Below are positions 13,344-27,248 of a stretch of 64,000 nucleotides of DNA, one piece after another. Every line of letters begins with the position of its first letter. The stretch's first letter is position 1. The notes under the pieces were generated by a model that had not been told where the DNA came from, made no database searches, and saw only the letters and a program-made list of their open reading frames with translations. Source of the DNA: Amaranthus tricolor (lineage: Eukaryota; Streptophyta; Magnoliopsida; Caryophyllales; Amaranthaceae); contig NC_080051.1 of NCBI RefSeq assembly GCF_026212465.1, forward strand, positions 22,022,727-22,086,726, written 5' to 3'. The position numbers and the translations under genes were made by a program.

Positions 13344-13690
13344 AAAAATATGTTTACTTTAGTTTGAGATTAAGGTGACGAAATCATCAAAATATGGTAA
13401 CATGATCATATTCCTTGTGAGTCTGAGTGTTGTAATTTTTATTTTTTACTAAATTTTATTAAATTGAACTTATTATTTTTCAAGTAAAATGAACTAAAAA
13501 TTAAGAAAAATAAATACAAAATATGTTTACTTTAGTTTGAAACTAAGGTGATGAGTCATCAAGATATGGTAACACGACCATATTCCTTGTGAGTCTGAGT
13601 GTCGTAATTTTTATTTTTTACTAAATTATATTGAATTGAACTTATTATTTTTTTAAGTAAAATGAACTAAAAATTTGAAAAAAAAAACGA
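13344..13690 (+). repeat. Tandem duplication, about 173-bp unit
   Basis: AAAATATGTTTACTTTAGTT through AAGTAAAATGAACTAAAAAT occurs twice, starting near 13345 and 13518, with a few substitutions between copies. Confidence 0.9.
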
Positions 13691-14150
13691 CATTTAAAAG
13701 GAATGGAATTAAACTTGAAAATAATTTAAGTTGGAGAACATATTTTCTAGAGGATCAGATTCCACCAATAAAGTATCTTAATGTATTATTATTTTAATTT
13801 AGTAGGTTAGGATTTTGAGATGCCAATTTTTATTAGATAAATTGGTCCCTCATTTTCTACTAAAATCAAGCACCTTCCATGTACAATTAAAAAAGACTCT
13901 GAATCACCAATTTTTAATTATTGATTTTATTGTGTTGTTAAATTTTATAAATCTTTGATCTATTTTGTTGAAATTTTGTGCTTTGAGTCCGCTTTGATTT
14001 TTATTTGGACATCTTGATATATTGAGGATGAGCCTAGTACATAGATGAGATTATTATAGTGGACCATTTGAAGAGTTAGTTGTTAGTTGCAGAACTCTTT
14101 GGTCGGGCTCTTCTTTATGGGTATGAATTGCCGCTTTTCTTTCCTTTTCA
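13691..14150. other. Intergenic, no gene seen
   Basis: No recognisable coding or repeat structure. Confidence 0.5.
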
Positions 14151-14213
14151 GACTCTACTCATAGTTTTTTATGAGTGGGATAGACTCTACTCATAGTTTT
14201 TTATGAGTGGAAT
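14151..14213 (+). repeat. 32-bp tandem duplication with internal hairpin
   Basis: Two copies start at 14151 and 14183. Each contains CTACTCATA, a T-rich loop and TATGAGTGG, so each unit can fold back on itself. Confidence 0.85.
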
Positions 14214-17200
14214 ACACTGGATATGATGATGATGACTATTTGAAGAGTTAACGAAAAATTGTTAACATGGTCTAGAAGTAAAAGTCGAGTGGCTTTACTT
14301 CTGAATTATCATAAAGCGACTTGCTTTGTTTACAAGATTAGTAGTTATGTCAGCATTTAAAGCAGACTTGACTTTCCTTATGACCAATAGGAAGGTAGTC
14401 GATTCAGCTTTTCCTTCTAGAATGTATTTTTTTCGCTGTTATACTTGTAAGGCTAATATACTTCCTAATCTCTATTCAACTCTTTAATTGTAATCCTAAT
14501 CACTTTATTCCTTTTTTTCTTAACCACAAACTACCATTATACACCATCTTAAAAGCTTCGAGAAACCTTCAATGTCATTAATAAATCATCTAGGCGAGGT
14601 GTGAACGTACTTGACATTGGCTAAACTATGTAAATATAGTCTTTTGTGTTGCTTTGTTATCGATTAATTATTTATTATTGTTAGTTTTTGAATCAGTGTC
14701 GGTGTTATATTATTTCAATTATAGTTTTGTTGAACATTATTATTCAAATTTAATTACATTAAATTAATTCAAACATAGAATGTGAATGGGTAAATTTGGA
14801 AGAAGGAATATAATAGAGGGAAGCAATTTTAGTAAAAGCTAAAAATAAAAAAAATAAATAAAAAAAAAGTAGATGTTTGGGGAAAAATGAAAAGAGAAAG
14901 GTAAAAGAGAATTTTGGCGATCCCAAGATGATTTAGAGATTCTCCTACTTGGATCCATCATCCATCATTTAAGGACTGTTTTGTTTATACTGATTTGCAG
15001 CTTTTTTCTTTATTCTTTTTCTTTTTACGAGTTTAAGTATGTTCATCTTTGAAGCTCTAGCATGTAAGATAGGGAACAAGCACAATAAAAAAAATAAAAA
15101 AGATTTATAATTTTGGTTTTCATAAATTAGTCTCATTTACTTTTGACATAAAAATTAACAAATTTGATATATTTTTTAAAAGTTTTAAAGTATTTTTTCG
15201 TTTTAATTTACCCGTTATATAAAAGTTAAGAAATTGATTTTTTTGTGTTAAAAAGACGATTATAATTTCTAAGAAGACAAATATAAAAGTTAATAAGAGA
15301 TAAGTATCTAAAAAAGTAAAGGCAAGATATATATTTATATAGATATTGCAAAAAATAGTAATCCAATAAGTAATTTATAACGATTAAATAAAAAAAGTGT
15401 AAGAAATAATATATTATATTGAAAAAATGTGATAAATTCATTGGAAGTATGGGAATAGTGATGTGGTTTTGATCAATGTATATTGTCTTACCTTTTGAAC
15501 ATCTTACATTCCCTACCAGCTTTATTTTACTATTTTATGATTGGATATATTCTACGCATTCTCATAAATGTTACATCACATTTTGTTTCCTTGTTGATGA
15601 AGAAGTTTACTAGGAATGGAATTTAAATGAAAATTCGGGAAGGGACCAAAAGAATATGTTTAAAATAAACTTTTAATCATAAATTAAAAACATTATTAAG
15701 TTACCATTCATACAACAATGTTTCTCTTCCCCCTAAGTATGGTGTTTAGACCTTAGAGATATAACATGAAGATTAAGAACAAATGCAAAATTTTGATGGG
15801 TAATTATTGGTGAGATAATGTTTTTTAATTGGTTTATTATCATTATCATCATATTTAATGTATACAGTCCATAAAAAATTATGATTAGGGTCTGGAGAGG
15901 GAAAGAAGACGGCAACTCATACTCATAAAGGAAAGCGCGGCAAAAAAGTCCCTCGACTTGAGATAAATCAAAATTACTTACTTTTCAGATAAACTAATTA
16001 TAATTTAATAATTTTTTGAATTTAATTACTTAAATAACCTACAAATCAAATCAACATTAATTCATATTATAAACTTAGAATGTAACCAAAAATTATATAT
16101 TATAAATTTAAAACATTATTTGTTTATTGTGATATAACTGCTGCTAAGATTTTGAATTGTTTTTATTTTAAAAATATTATTAGTGATCTATCCAACATTA
16201 AATCAAAATAAATAAAATTTAGGTATTCACTTAGTTAGGGTAAGTATTATTTTCATCATGTAAAGGTCTTAGGTTGAGTTCTGACCTGGTGATTTCCTTT
16301 CTTCAGTCTACTCTGTAATCAAAAAAAGATTAAACCAAATTAGTATTTAGCTTTTATATTACATAAAGTAAATCAGGCTACAATGTAATTTTATTACAAC
16401 TCTAAATCGATTACTAACCGACTCTTCTTACTGAAACCAATTACTCTATTTAAACAAGAGATGCAAAACCCAAACTGATTTTTACGCGACTCATTCTTCG
16501 ATCAAACGAGTAAAATGTAAATCTAACCCGACACATTTGTTAACTAATTACGTGCCACAAAATTCTAACAATAATCGACTTTGATCACAATTAACTCCAA
16601 ATTAAACCCAAATCAAAGTTCCATTAACTCAAAATTCAATCAAATCAAATTGGAAGGATGGCAAAACGAATTGGGTATCTATAGACTCCATTGATAACCC
16701 AAGCTATGATCAATGATGGTATATACTCCATGTGGATAAATGGTTTTGATTAGAAACCTAAGATTTGACCGAAATGCGGTATTTGGAAATTGGATGGATA
16801 TGACATAAACCAGCTACTGATAAACCCTGAGTCATTTCAACAAATTCACTCGGATAATACTGTATATACATTCAACCCTTACAGTCTTTTTTTGGCCGCT
16901 CATCAATTTCTTATCATCATGTCACTCCATCATTTCTGAGTTTTGCATGCCTTTACTTCATTTCAACCCTCGTGTCCATATCCATTCATAAAACTGTTTT
17001 TTCATAGTCATGAAATTATTGAAATTACTACTTTCTCCTTTTTTTAGGTGCACCCCAGTTGACTCTGATAGTATATGTTATGAATAGTGTGACTTGAGTG
17101 CACATTTGGTGTGTGCATTCATGTGTGACTCTTGGGTTTGAATCCAATGAGTTTGTTAATGTTGGTGTAATAAGTTCATTATTGTGGTTTATGATGATGA

Positions 17201-20200
17201 TTAAAGTATGGATTAATGAGGTAATGAAGTATAAATTATTCATGGGAGTTATGGGACTTAATGAAGAAGTTTAAAGTTTTAAGATGCTCTACTATGCAAG
17301 TCGAGCAATACTGTCAGAAGCCCTCTGAAGGGCCGCTTGACTAGCTCGCTATCAATTTTTATTATTTTACAATTAAAAGTAATATTTTTCTCTTACAATA
17401 TGTCGCTATCAATAATAACTTTAAATAGACATATACAAAGTAGTACTTTAAGCTTTTATGGATACTCAATATATATGATCTTAGAATGTGAAGATTAATG
17501 GGATAGCATAAAGTAGGTAAAAGATGGCACAAATTACTTTCTAACCCACAAACTATTTTAACTAATCAATTTAACTCAAAGCTTCCTTTGATTTCACTGC
17601 CTAGATAACTGAATTCATCAATTTTTTAATAAGACCTCCCTCATAAAATCCTTTTATGATTTAGTTATGAATAGAGATGTTTACTTGGGTTATTAGATTG
17701 ATTTTGAATTTATTTGATATTATGGGTCGATTTGAAATCGAAACTTGCATCCACAATAATTTTTTATAATTTTAAAGTCGGATCAAGTCGAATTTGATTA
17801 TAAAATCGAATAAATACCGAATCGCTAAGTTTGTTTGAAACGCTTCTAAATACTTAATAAAATTTTAAGCTTTTCCAAACCAAAGTCCAACTTGGCCTTT
17901 GGTGGATATTCTATAATTTGAATCCCTATTCCTTTTCATAAATTTGTTAAGTATATTCTAGCCTTTGAAGTGTAATTAATTTCCGCAATAAATTACACAT
18001 TTTCAAAACACAAAACTTTTAAATGAAATCATAAAATTTATTTTTTGATGTTTAGTCCCACACACATTCAAGAATCACTGAATTTACGATCAAAGATATC
18101 AAATGGACAATTCCAATTTTCGAATTCAACTAAAAGAATCGATCATATCTTTCTTTTTTATTTATCAATCATATCTTCTAAAATCAAATTAGTTTCTGAA
18201 AAATCTTCAATTGGATTCTATATTACGATAATATATAGGTCCTAGTTGAATATCATCATATTTAAATGTTCATATGTTATAATCTTCAAATTAGTTTCTT
18301 TTTTCGAAAGGAGTATCAATATCGTTTGTCAGTTGCCTTCCTCCTCCACAAGGCCGATCCTACAAGGGAGCAAGCGGAGCTTGTATTCCGGAGCATTAAA
18401 AAATTAGAAAAATAACGTTTTCATAAAATTAATATTTCACACAAATTTCAGAGTTGGCTCCTAACTTGTGCAGGATATACTACTGACTATGACTATGATT
18501 CTATAACTATATATGTCATAATTATAAATAAACTGAGATAAACCTATAAACTTTTGATTAACAACCTATTTCGAGTTTCTTTATATTTTAATTCTTTTTC
18601 AATTAAAAATACATATCTAAATAATTTATTACCCACCTGTATTTAATATTTGTATTAGTCTAAGTTCATTTAAAATATTAACATATTTAAAAATTCATAC
18701 ATTACACAGATTTTTATACTAGTAAAATATAAATAAGTTGTAAAAAAGAGTTACTTTATAATATAAGCAAAGATTAACTATGTTCACGAGACCTTTGTTG
18801 CTCAAACCTTGCTTAATAGTTGCCCTAATTGTAGGTTAAACAAGTGACCTAATGACATGGATAGGTCAATAGACTCAATTAATAGTCTATAAACCGACCA
18901 CCATTTGAAAGATCCCCTACCCCCAAAATAACAGCGTATCCAATGTATATAGATGAATCGTACATGCAACTTTCATTTTCGGTAGTTCAACATTGAAACT
19001 AAGAAGAGTTATTGAGGGTGGTCCCTATCTCTCATTATCTTCAACTTTATATTTTTTTTTATTATATTTGCTATATTTGATTTTTCACGTATCTTATGTC
19101 TTATTAATTTGATCACTTTGCATAAAATTATAAATATATAATATATAATATTATAAAAATATGTGATTAGACGAATCAAACAAAACCTAACTTGATGATA
19201 TTTTTCTTACACATTAACCATATTATATACAAAATAAGTTTAAAAGAAAAAAGCGTTATTTTAACCGTAATATATCGTAGAATATAATAATTATAACGCC
19301 TCGTCCTATATATTTTATGTGCGGAGTAGGATTTTACAGTTAAATTAGGCATGCAACAGTAATAATAACAGTACCGTAATAATCATGCAGTATTAACATG
19401 GTCTTAGAATAATTACATTGACTTTCAAATTCGATATCAATGCCTTCTAATCATACTGTTTAATACTTCTTTGAAATAATTTATAGAGACTAGAAAAATT
19501 TTAATATGATTTTTTATAGATAGAAAGCTAAGATATTCATGTGGGTTTAATTAGATTCGTCTGGATGTATAAATTTTTAATATAAATTTATTATAAAAAG
19601 AATATATAGATATTAAGGTTTAAATTATAACTAAAAACTGTGAAAAAATCGATATGAAACCACCATTAATCTTTCGATTGTATGGATGTCGAGTAATTAA
19701 TGTTACACATACAACAAAGTTCTACCGAAAGACGTATTTTATATATGAGTTTACCAAGAACGCTCTTTTGTAAAAATAACTCTTGTCTACTGATTCTTTA
19801 ACTAATTTTAATTTTGATACATCTAGGGTCATTTCTAATCTAGGTAAGAGTCATTTATCTAAATTATATGGCTAAGACTTGAGAGTTAGCAAATAGTTTA
19901 ATATTTAGCAATATGTAAAATAGTAACTATATATTAATATATTTGAACTCAACATGCATTTTTTAATTGAGTGTATTTTTAACTCCAAAACTTATTTCAT
20001 CATCTGGAACTAACTAAATCCAACCTATAGTTTACTAATCATTTGACCAAAGATTAATAATGGATTTATAAGTGTGGAGAGTATATTTATATAGATCCTA
20101 CTAGCTAAGGGACATTTCGACTCATTAGTAAGGATAAGATTAATTTTATAGTAAATTAGATAATATTTTCATTGATAAATTGGTTTTAAAAGTCGTCTAT

Positions 20201-20246
20201 ATGAAATTTTCTTCTCTATTCATTTATATTATCTACAATCTCAACT

Positions 20247-20251
<5 letters not shown>
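14214..20251. other. Intergenic, no gene seen
   Basis: About 6 kb of AT-rich sequence with short spurious frames only. The hydrophobic minus-strand frame at 15226-15441 and the minus-strand frame at 17028-17243 show no family motif. No tRNA, rRNA or transposase signature was found. Confidence 0.55.

Positions 20252-20313
<62 letters not shown>
20252..20313. repeat. (TA)n microsatellite
   Basis: About 31 uninterrupted TA units. Confidence 0.97.
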
Positions 20314-20314
<1 letters not shown>

Positions 20315-23147
20315 CCGCTCCCAACCCTTTTGGTCTTTTTCAATCGTACTAACCCTCTTTTTAAATTAAATCCTTCACATTCTAATGTTCTATTTTTCTT
20401 ATTGATTTGCTAATACTATGACATTGCACATTCGTCGTGCCTAAATTACTTTAAATGGTTCTCTTTTATGTAGTTCTCTTTTATCTAATAAGAAAACCCA
20501 TATTATTAGTCTATTTTTAAATTGATTATTTTAAATTTATAAGCGATCACTTTAACACATTAAATATACATGTGTCAATCCAATATAAATGGTCCCACTA
20601 TAAAATCATCTCATTTAAGAATTGTATTTTTATATTAATAGTGGTGCATGTTCCATGCTATCTATTTTATTTCAATTTTACTTAACTCAAATTCCAGCCC
20701 ATTAAAATTAAGTAGGCATAGTTCATCTTATTGATCTGTTGCGGAGGCTTATCAGAAACACAAACTCTCATTTACCATGGCCTCATACTCTCATTAAAGG
20801 ATAGTGTAATTAAAACATTTACTTTAAATATTCAATTATAATATCAATTAAAATACGCAATTTTTGAACTCCAATTCTTTATAAAGATCTATCTCAAAAT
20901 GAGACGATCACATACAAGATGCTTAGGAAGTCTCTTGTGACCGCCTCACATGTGCAACTTGCCTAGCCCTACCCCGCCCGCAATTAAATATTTTTTTTCG
21001 AAATAATTGTAAATTTTTTTTTAATGGTATTTTTTAAGTTGACATTTTAAAGCTTGGAATGACCATTTTAGACCTTATAATATACGTTTTAAGCCTTAAA
21101 ATTGACAACTTTAAAACCAAAGGGTAATTATTTTAAGTCTTGGAGTAGACAATTTGAGTCATTGGTGAAGGTAAGACTTGGAGTAGAATTTTAAGTCTTA
21201 AAATGGACATTATGACGGTTTACAGGTTTGAAATTAAAGACTTGGATAAGAAAGGTTGAGATTTGGAATACATGTTTTAAATGTTAGAATAAACATTTTA
21301 AATCTTAAAACAGCCCGTCTCATGGTAACATGACCTTAAAGAAGAAGTCTATAATCTAAAAATTTTTATTATTGGACTATTTAACCCAAATATGAGACAT
21401 GTCTCTTGATGAGACCGTGACATATAAAAAATTGTGATCTTAAAATAGGTGTTTTATGATTTAGAGCTCGGTTGGGTCTGGGGTCCAAGTAAAAACCTGT
21501 AATTGCCAAAAATTTGTCGCAGAGAAAAGGAGCCTGACTGTATTGGGCCTTAACATGATCCACCATGGATACTTAAAGGCCTTTTTATCATGTGTACACT
21601 AATTTTTTATTGAGGCTGTATCAGACGATCTCAATTAGATCAGGTGTGACGATTTTTATTGTATCATTCTAAACTCTTAAAAAAAATGCATCCTATACAA
21701 GTGTGAATTCAAATTTTATTGTTGGTTTTTTTAGCAATGCACTTATATGGACTTGTCTCACGGTGAAACTGTCTACTTTTGTGAGACATCTTCTCTCGAT
21801 GAGACAAGCTCAAAATAAGAAGCTCATATGATAAATTATTTGTGTTAGTTGGGCTGTTTAACTTATTTATAGAGTACATCTTACGGTGGTACAGTCTCAT
21901 ATAAAAATTTGCGTAAAGTAAAAAGTTTAATTATTAGTTGACATTAATTTACACTAATTTTAATTTAGTCAAATTTCTTGCTTTAGCCCCTAAATTAAGA
22001 AAAAGAAAAAACAGGGTATAAAAATTAGCATTTTTTGCTCCACCCATGATTTTGGGCTTTTGGATAGTTTTACAATCATACCGACTTTTACCATAATGAT
22101 ATTCTTAAATATTCTTTTTCGACAAATTAACTTAAGTCTATATAAGACTCGTTGTAAAAAAATTTCACTTAGAACATGCATAACCTTTTTCAAATTAGAT
22201 CCTAATTTCATTCTCTTTGCTTCTTAAACTATTCCTCCCCTTCTATGCGTCTTTCGTATACTTTAAAAAACTCACCGTAAAGAAAAAATAATTAGGACTT
22301 AGATTGATTATGCGATTGAACACTTTACACTATTCAAAACATTCCCCTTACATTCTTCATTGTTGGTGAAAACTTTTTTTTACTTTTGAAATATTGTTCG
22401 TGAAAACTTAATTCCAATCACCATTTATATCCAATTTGGTATTCTGTTCAATTGAAGGAGACATTTGGACAATAAATTTAGGCATGTCAAAAAAATTAGG
22501 TTTAGTTGAGTTCAGATTCGGGTCATATACAGGTCATAAATCCCTTGACATGACCTACAATAAATTAGGTCCACCTCATTATTTTCATCCATTTAATCCG
22601 TTTAGAGTTCTTGTTTTCATTTTAAGGTTTTAAAAATTGACTATATCTAAACTTTTAGGCCTTAATTTTAAACTTTTTTTTTTTGGTTGTTTAATTGTAT
22701 TTATTATGAAAAATAGAAAATACAAATAAATTAACTTTATGTTATACTTATTAATTTAGATCAGAATTAACTCGTTTAATTAAATGAGTTATACATGTTT
22801 GATTCAGGTATAAAATTTTAACTTGAACCTAACTCATTTAATAAACACTAAACAGAACAAATTGGATTAACCCATTTAATTATTTGGGTGAAAAGCCTCA
22901 ACCCAAATCCACTTATTTTAAACTAGGTTTAAATTTGATCAATTTTTACCTGACTTAAAAAACAAAAAGAATAATATAAAATATACAAAATCAAAAAATG
23001 GATAAAATTATCACAAAATTTTCACCTTATCAAATTCTACCACATAAGGGTGATTTGTTAACTTCACAAATTACCATTATTTACTAAAACCTCCTCAGGG
23101 TTTGGGAACAAGGAAAACAAATTTATTTTTATTTTAAATTTTTTTTT
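20314..23147. other. Intergenic with GTCTC/GAGAC MITE-like fragments
   Basis: No gene seen. Around 20890-20960, 21390-21425 and 21745-21910 there are clusters of TGAGACG, GTCTCTTGATGAGAC and GTCTCACGGTG. These resemble ends of a short GAGAC/GTCTC-ended plant element also represented near 46142-46360 and 60508-60545. Complete elements with both ends cannot be delimited here. Confidence 0.4.
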
Positions 23148-23564
23148 TGTTAGATAATTTAGAGTATAAAAAGTTTAAAAGTCTTAAGTATACAATGTAT
23201 ACTAAGGTATAAAAGTTTAAGTATAATTATAAGTTTTAATTATACTAATGTTTAATTCCATGAAAATTATTGGCAAGTACTATGAAAATAGTAGGGCCAA
23301 GGAGATTATAAAATATTTAATTTTATAATTAAGGACAGGAGGCTAAAAACCCGTATCCAAAAAGAAATAAGAAAATAGTGCTAAATATTGGAAAGGAATA
23401 AAGTGGGCCGAAAATTGGAGCCCAAAAGCTTCAGTAGAAGCCAGCAGCTGGTGAATATTTGAAAAAAATAAGACAATTGAACAACTTTTTTCCCAAAATA
23501 AGCTCCATGAAAACTTAATTCCCAAAATAAGCGTCCGTATATCCAAACCTAGGTTTGGTATAAC

Positions 23565-23638
23565 TCGCTGTTAGTAACAGCGAAAGAGAAAAAAAATTAA
23601 ATAAAATAAAAGGCTAAAGTCGCTGTTACTAACAGCGA
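23565..23638. repeat. Two 19-bp palindromes, left end of element 1
   Basis: TCGCTGTTAGTAACAGCGA at 23565-23583 and its complement-centred form TCGCTGTTACTAACAGCGA at 23620-23638. Both are perfect apart from the central base. They are possible transposase binding sites, by position only. Confidence 0.85.
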
Positions 23639-24186
23639 TTTAAGCCCTTTTATTTTTTCAGCTTTCTTCTTCCTCATTTCAGTTCACGATTTGTTTTTTC
23701 ATTTGCAATACTTACGAGTTCTCCTTCTTCATTCCACTTTTGTAATCAACTTCAATTCTTCAACTAAACTCATCAAACTCCAAGTTTGTACCACTAATTA
23801 GTTCTGTCATCTTCCTACATCGACCTAAGATATTTTTTTTTTGTTTTTTTTCCATTTTCGAAATATTAGGGTTTATTGAATTTTAATCATCTTTCACATT
23901 AATGTAGGTTCACAAACTTGCAATTTACTAATTCTTGTTGATCTACAGCTAATTGAGGTACATTTTTATTATAAAATTTTTTATTTGGTGTTGATTTTAA
24001 AATGTATGTCATGTATAGTGGTCATTTACACTTAAACTCTACGAATATGTCGAATGTAGTTTTTATTTACCTTGATCTTCATAATTAAAAGTTTATTCGT
24101 GAATTTTTTGTTGAATTGATTATGTATAGTGGTCATCTATTTATGAACATGATGGTGATGTTGATTTTGTATGTGTTGTTGTAGAA

Positions 24187-24339
24187 ATGGATTCATTTCG
24201 TGTGACTGTTGTATGCTTTTGGAATGGTTCAATTCGATCAACTAGTAACAATGTTAAGTATGTTGGGGGAAGACGTAAACTGTTTGCATGCAACTCATAC
24301 ATGGATTTGGATGAATTTAAACATTTCATTAATACTTAA
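24187..24339 (+). pseudogene. MULE transposase N-terminal domain fragment
   Basis: A 50-aa frame starting MDSFRVTVVCFWNG and continuing KYVGGRRKLFACNSYMDLDEFKHFI before a stop. It is closely similar to the longer minus-strand copy at 30889-31184 in element 2. This domain is found at the N-terminus of plant MuDR-like transposases. The sequence jumps directly after the stop to the end of another gene, which indicates an internal deletion. Confidence 0.65.
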
Positions 24340-24354
24340 GTCTTACTGCAGGCG

Positions 24355-24690
24355 CAAGGCATTGCATCAGTCATCAGCTCCTCCCAAGAGGAGCTCGTAC
24401 GGGAGATTGCCCAAGACAAACTCCTAGGCACGCAGTTTCAACACTTCATTCCGGAAGTGACTGCGCCCCACACCACTACGTACGAATACGAGTCATCTCC
24501 TCATTACCCCGACCTTCATCTTGAGGAGGTTGACTTAACGTGCCCGGACTACAGTGTCGGGTCCTCACAGGGTGCCACATCATCACATTATCAATCACCT
24601 CCCCTATCCGAGCGTCATGCGACGGCCTCTTACTATCGTAGGAGGCGTCGTAAACCGTCACAGTTAGACAGGGTACAGGAGGAGGATTAG
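24355..24690 (+). pseudogene. C-terminal tail of a plant-mobile-domain-type protein
   Basis: An open frame of 111 codons from 24355 to the stop at 24690. It is rich in Ser, His, Tyr and Pro, with a basic run YYRRRRRKPSQ near the end. It resembles the hydrophilic C-terminal tail of transposon-borne plant mobile domain (aminotransferase-like) proteins, and it lies where the end of the gene seen at 30240-30870 would be. The folded domain itself is deleted here. GC content is clearly higher than in the surroundings. Assignment is tentative. Confidence 0.45.
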
Positions 24691-25024
24691 CATTAGAATA
24701 CTATTTGTATATATTGAACATTTGTACATACTCAATATTTGTAATATTTGGTCTTTTGTGAGTAAATTGTAACATATATGTAGATGTATATATTTTTATC
24801 GTATTATCACACGTTTATTATGAATGAAATGATGTTAAGTACTCAAACTTTTCGGCGATGAATCATTCCGCCAAGAATGCAGTATGAATTTAATCAAAAA
24901 CAAACAGACAATCATATTCAAATAAGGATGTTGCTATCGAACATTCAACACAATTTCAATCATGTTCAACAAATCCATATCAAATTACATACTTCATTCG
25001 TTAAGTTAAACTACCGTCGCTAAC

Positions 25025-25340
25025 TAAGAAGGCTTCTTAAACTTTCTCATAATCCTTTCAGTCTCTTATTTCCTATGTGCCATATCATCCATTTGTCTCT
25101 TTAGATTAAATACCTCATCTTTAAGCTATTTTTTTCCTTTTCAAGTTGTATTATTAAGTCTCTCTGCCATTTTGTACCCTCCGGAGCAATTCATCTAAAG
25201 TATGTGCATCCTAATCCGTCAACCAAGTAGAAAGGGCAAGCAACAAATTCACGCCCTGGATCGAAGTCGCTCTAATCTGTATTAATCTCAACTTCATAAC
25301 CACAATCACAAAGCTCTTCAATACAATGCTCCTTTGACAT
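25025..25340 (-). pseudogene. Degenerate GRF-type zinc finger plus coiled-coil ORF
   Basis: Read on the minus strand from an ATG at 25340, the product contains CDCG, then DPGREFVAC (GRF core), then GCTYFR followed by a stop where the family has Trp, and then a Lys/Glu-rich coiled-coil stretch after one frame change. The spacing of the Cys residues (CxC, GRxFxxC, GC) fits the zf-GRF family, often carried as small accessory proteins by plant transposons. At least two in-frame stops and one frameshift make it a pseudogene. It is convergent to the two plus-strand fragments in the same element. Confidence 0.55.
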
Positions 25341-25623
25341 CTACATAATACATATAATATAGTAACGTAAGTGAACTTTTAAAAATAATATTAACATTTA
25401 TAAATTGAGAGTAAAACTAACATAATACCTTATGTTACCTTTAAAAATTGATTGAAAAGAAGAAGAGTGATGTAGAATGGATATAATCATATAATGAAGT
25501 ATGGGAAATGATGGAGCTATTTATAGAACATCATTACAACGGCTATTTTCAAGTTCTTTACGGCTATTTTTCTAATTATCAACTAGCCGTTCATTAAAAA
25601 TAAAAAAATTAAATTGGCTAAAG

Positions 25624-25695
25624 TCGCTGTTACTAACAGCGACTTTAGCCTTTTATTATTTTTTTTTTGGGATCTTTCGCTGTTAGTAACAGCGA
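25624..25695. repeat. Two 19-bp palindromes, right end of element 1
   Basis: TCGCTGTTACTAACAGCGA at 25624-25642 and TCGCTGTTAGTAACAGCGA at 25677-25695, mirroring the pair at the left end. Confidence 0.85.
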
Positions 25696-26663
25696 CTTAA
25701 CCCGAGGCTAGGCTTGGATGTAAGGACGCTTATTTTGGGAAATAAGTTTTCACGAGGCTTATTTTTGGAATTAAGTTGTTAAATAATCTTATTTTATTCA
25801 AATTTTCGCAGCTGATAGGGCTTGAAGAAAGCTTCGTGGGCTGCTAGAGCTGGCCCAATTAGTGGCTGAATTGATTTCAGCATTAATTTGCGGTTGGGCT
25901 TGAATTTTTCCAAATCAGTTTGTATCAATAGCTATTTTCTTGGGCATTAATATTAAATGGCTGAATTTTAGCTTGATTTAATTGAGATGTGGTGGTTATT
26001 TTTAAAAATTATAACCTAAAATTAATTTATTATTTTATTTCCTAAAAAATAGAAAAGTGAGGAAATCATGGAATCATGGGTAGTTAATTCTATTATTATA
26101 TATATATACCCAATTTCTATTACGTGAGATACACAAATAATTAATAAGTGCAATTTCTTAATTATTTTAAGTGATTGCAATATATTTCTCTCAATCTCGC
26201 CAAGTTAAATTCGCTACAAGTTATTAATTATGAAGGAAATTGACCACTTCTTTTCATTCTATTTCTAAGATTGTTCAATATAATCTCTAATACTTCACCA
26301 AGATTAATTACATAGTGCTTATAATTAATTGCAAACCATTGTATCTCAAAAGTGTATTCCAGGTTTTAAGCCTAAGCACCAAGTAGACGGAATACCGCTT
26401 TTAGGAAAACTAGATAGTGCCTCGGTTTGGTATCAAGTTTTCGTAGACAGTATTGTCTTAAAGTATCTTCGGTTTAAGGTTATTATTTATTTTAAGTTAA
26501 TTAAATTCGTTGTAATTTTAATTCCTAGAAATTTGTATTAGGATGCAAAGACTTGTAATCTCTTCAAGTTTTATTCATATAAGACATATAACAATCTAAA
26601 AGCATTACTTTAGTTTCAACAATCTAAAAGCGTTATGTCTTAAGAGATGTCAAGTCTTAAGAG

Positions 26664-27248
26664 ATGTCGAGTCTTAAAGAGATGACAACGAATATAGTTA
26701 AATTAGAAAATTTTGTGGGGGTTGATTTCCGAAGATGGCAAAAGATGATGCTATTTTTGCTCACTACACTCAACGTTGCGTACATAATTTCTACACCAAG
26801 GCCGGAGGATAAAGAAGAAGAAACGGTGGAGGAGATACGAAAAAAGAACAAATGGGACAATGATGATTTTATTTGTCGTGGTCATATATTGAACAGTGTG
26901 GTTGATTCTTTATTTGATGTTTATCAAAACGTAGAGTCTGCAAAACAATTGTGGAATATTCTTGAAGGTAAATACATGGCGGACGCCACAAGTAACAAAT
27001 TTCTTGTCTCCAGCTTTAATGATTATAAATTTGTTGATTCCCACCCTATCATGGATCAATTTCATGAGATGCAACACATTTATTCAAACTTAAAGCATCA
27101 TAATATTAATATGGATGAAGTGTTTGTTGTGTCAAGTATAATTGATAAACTAGCTTATTCTTGGAGAGATGTTAAGACCACCGCGGGATATGCACCACAA
27201 TCAAATGGTAGTGAAAAGGAAAAATTGGACTCTATAAGAAATGATTAA
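26664..27248 (+). pseudogene. Copia Gag, truncated and joined to integrase sequence
   Basis: A 194-aa frame. Residues about 7-170 are a UBN2-type Copia Gag: KLENFVGVDFRRWQKMMLF, then DDFICRGHILNSVVDSLFDVY, AKQLWNILEGKY and MDQFHEMQHIYSNL. The end (about 175-190, AGYAPQSNGSEKEK) matches the YTPQSNGVAERKN motif of integrase. Zinc knuckle, protease and the integrase catalytic core are therefore missing and the two parts are fused by deletion. The start codon chosen is the first ATG after the LTR that opens this frame; a second Met at residue 7 is equally plausible. Confidence 0.85.

Larger units (their letters stand above)
23457..25803. mobile_element. Mutator-like element 1 (long TIRs)
   Basis: About 115 bp at the left end (ATTTGAA..., CCCAAAATAAGC, TGAAAACTTA, CCCAAAATAAGCGTCC) is repeated inverted at the right end, finishing at TTCAAAT. 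Just inside each terminal repeat lie two copies of the palindrome TCGCTGTTA(G/C)TAACAGCGA. The interior carries fragments of three genes: a transposase N-terminal domain (24187, +), a plant-mobile-domain tail (24355, +) and a GRF zinc finger (25340, -). No transposase core remains, so it cannot move by itself. Long TIRs plus this N-terminal domain point to the MULE superfamily; a 9-bp target duplication could not be confirmed. Confidence 0.75.
23148..26621 (+). repeat. 5' LTR, split by a 2.3-kb insertion
   Basis: LTR sequence runs 23148-23456, is interrupted, and resumes at about 25804-26621. Matches to the 3' LTR are close, for example GGAGCCCAAAAGCTTC before the insertion and GAAAGCTTCGTGGGCTGCTA after it. 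Confidence 0.85.
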
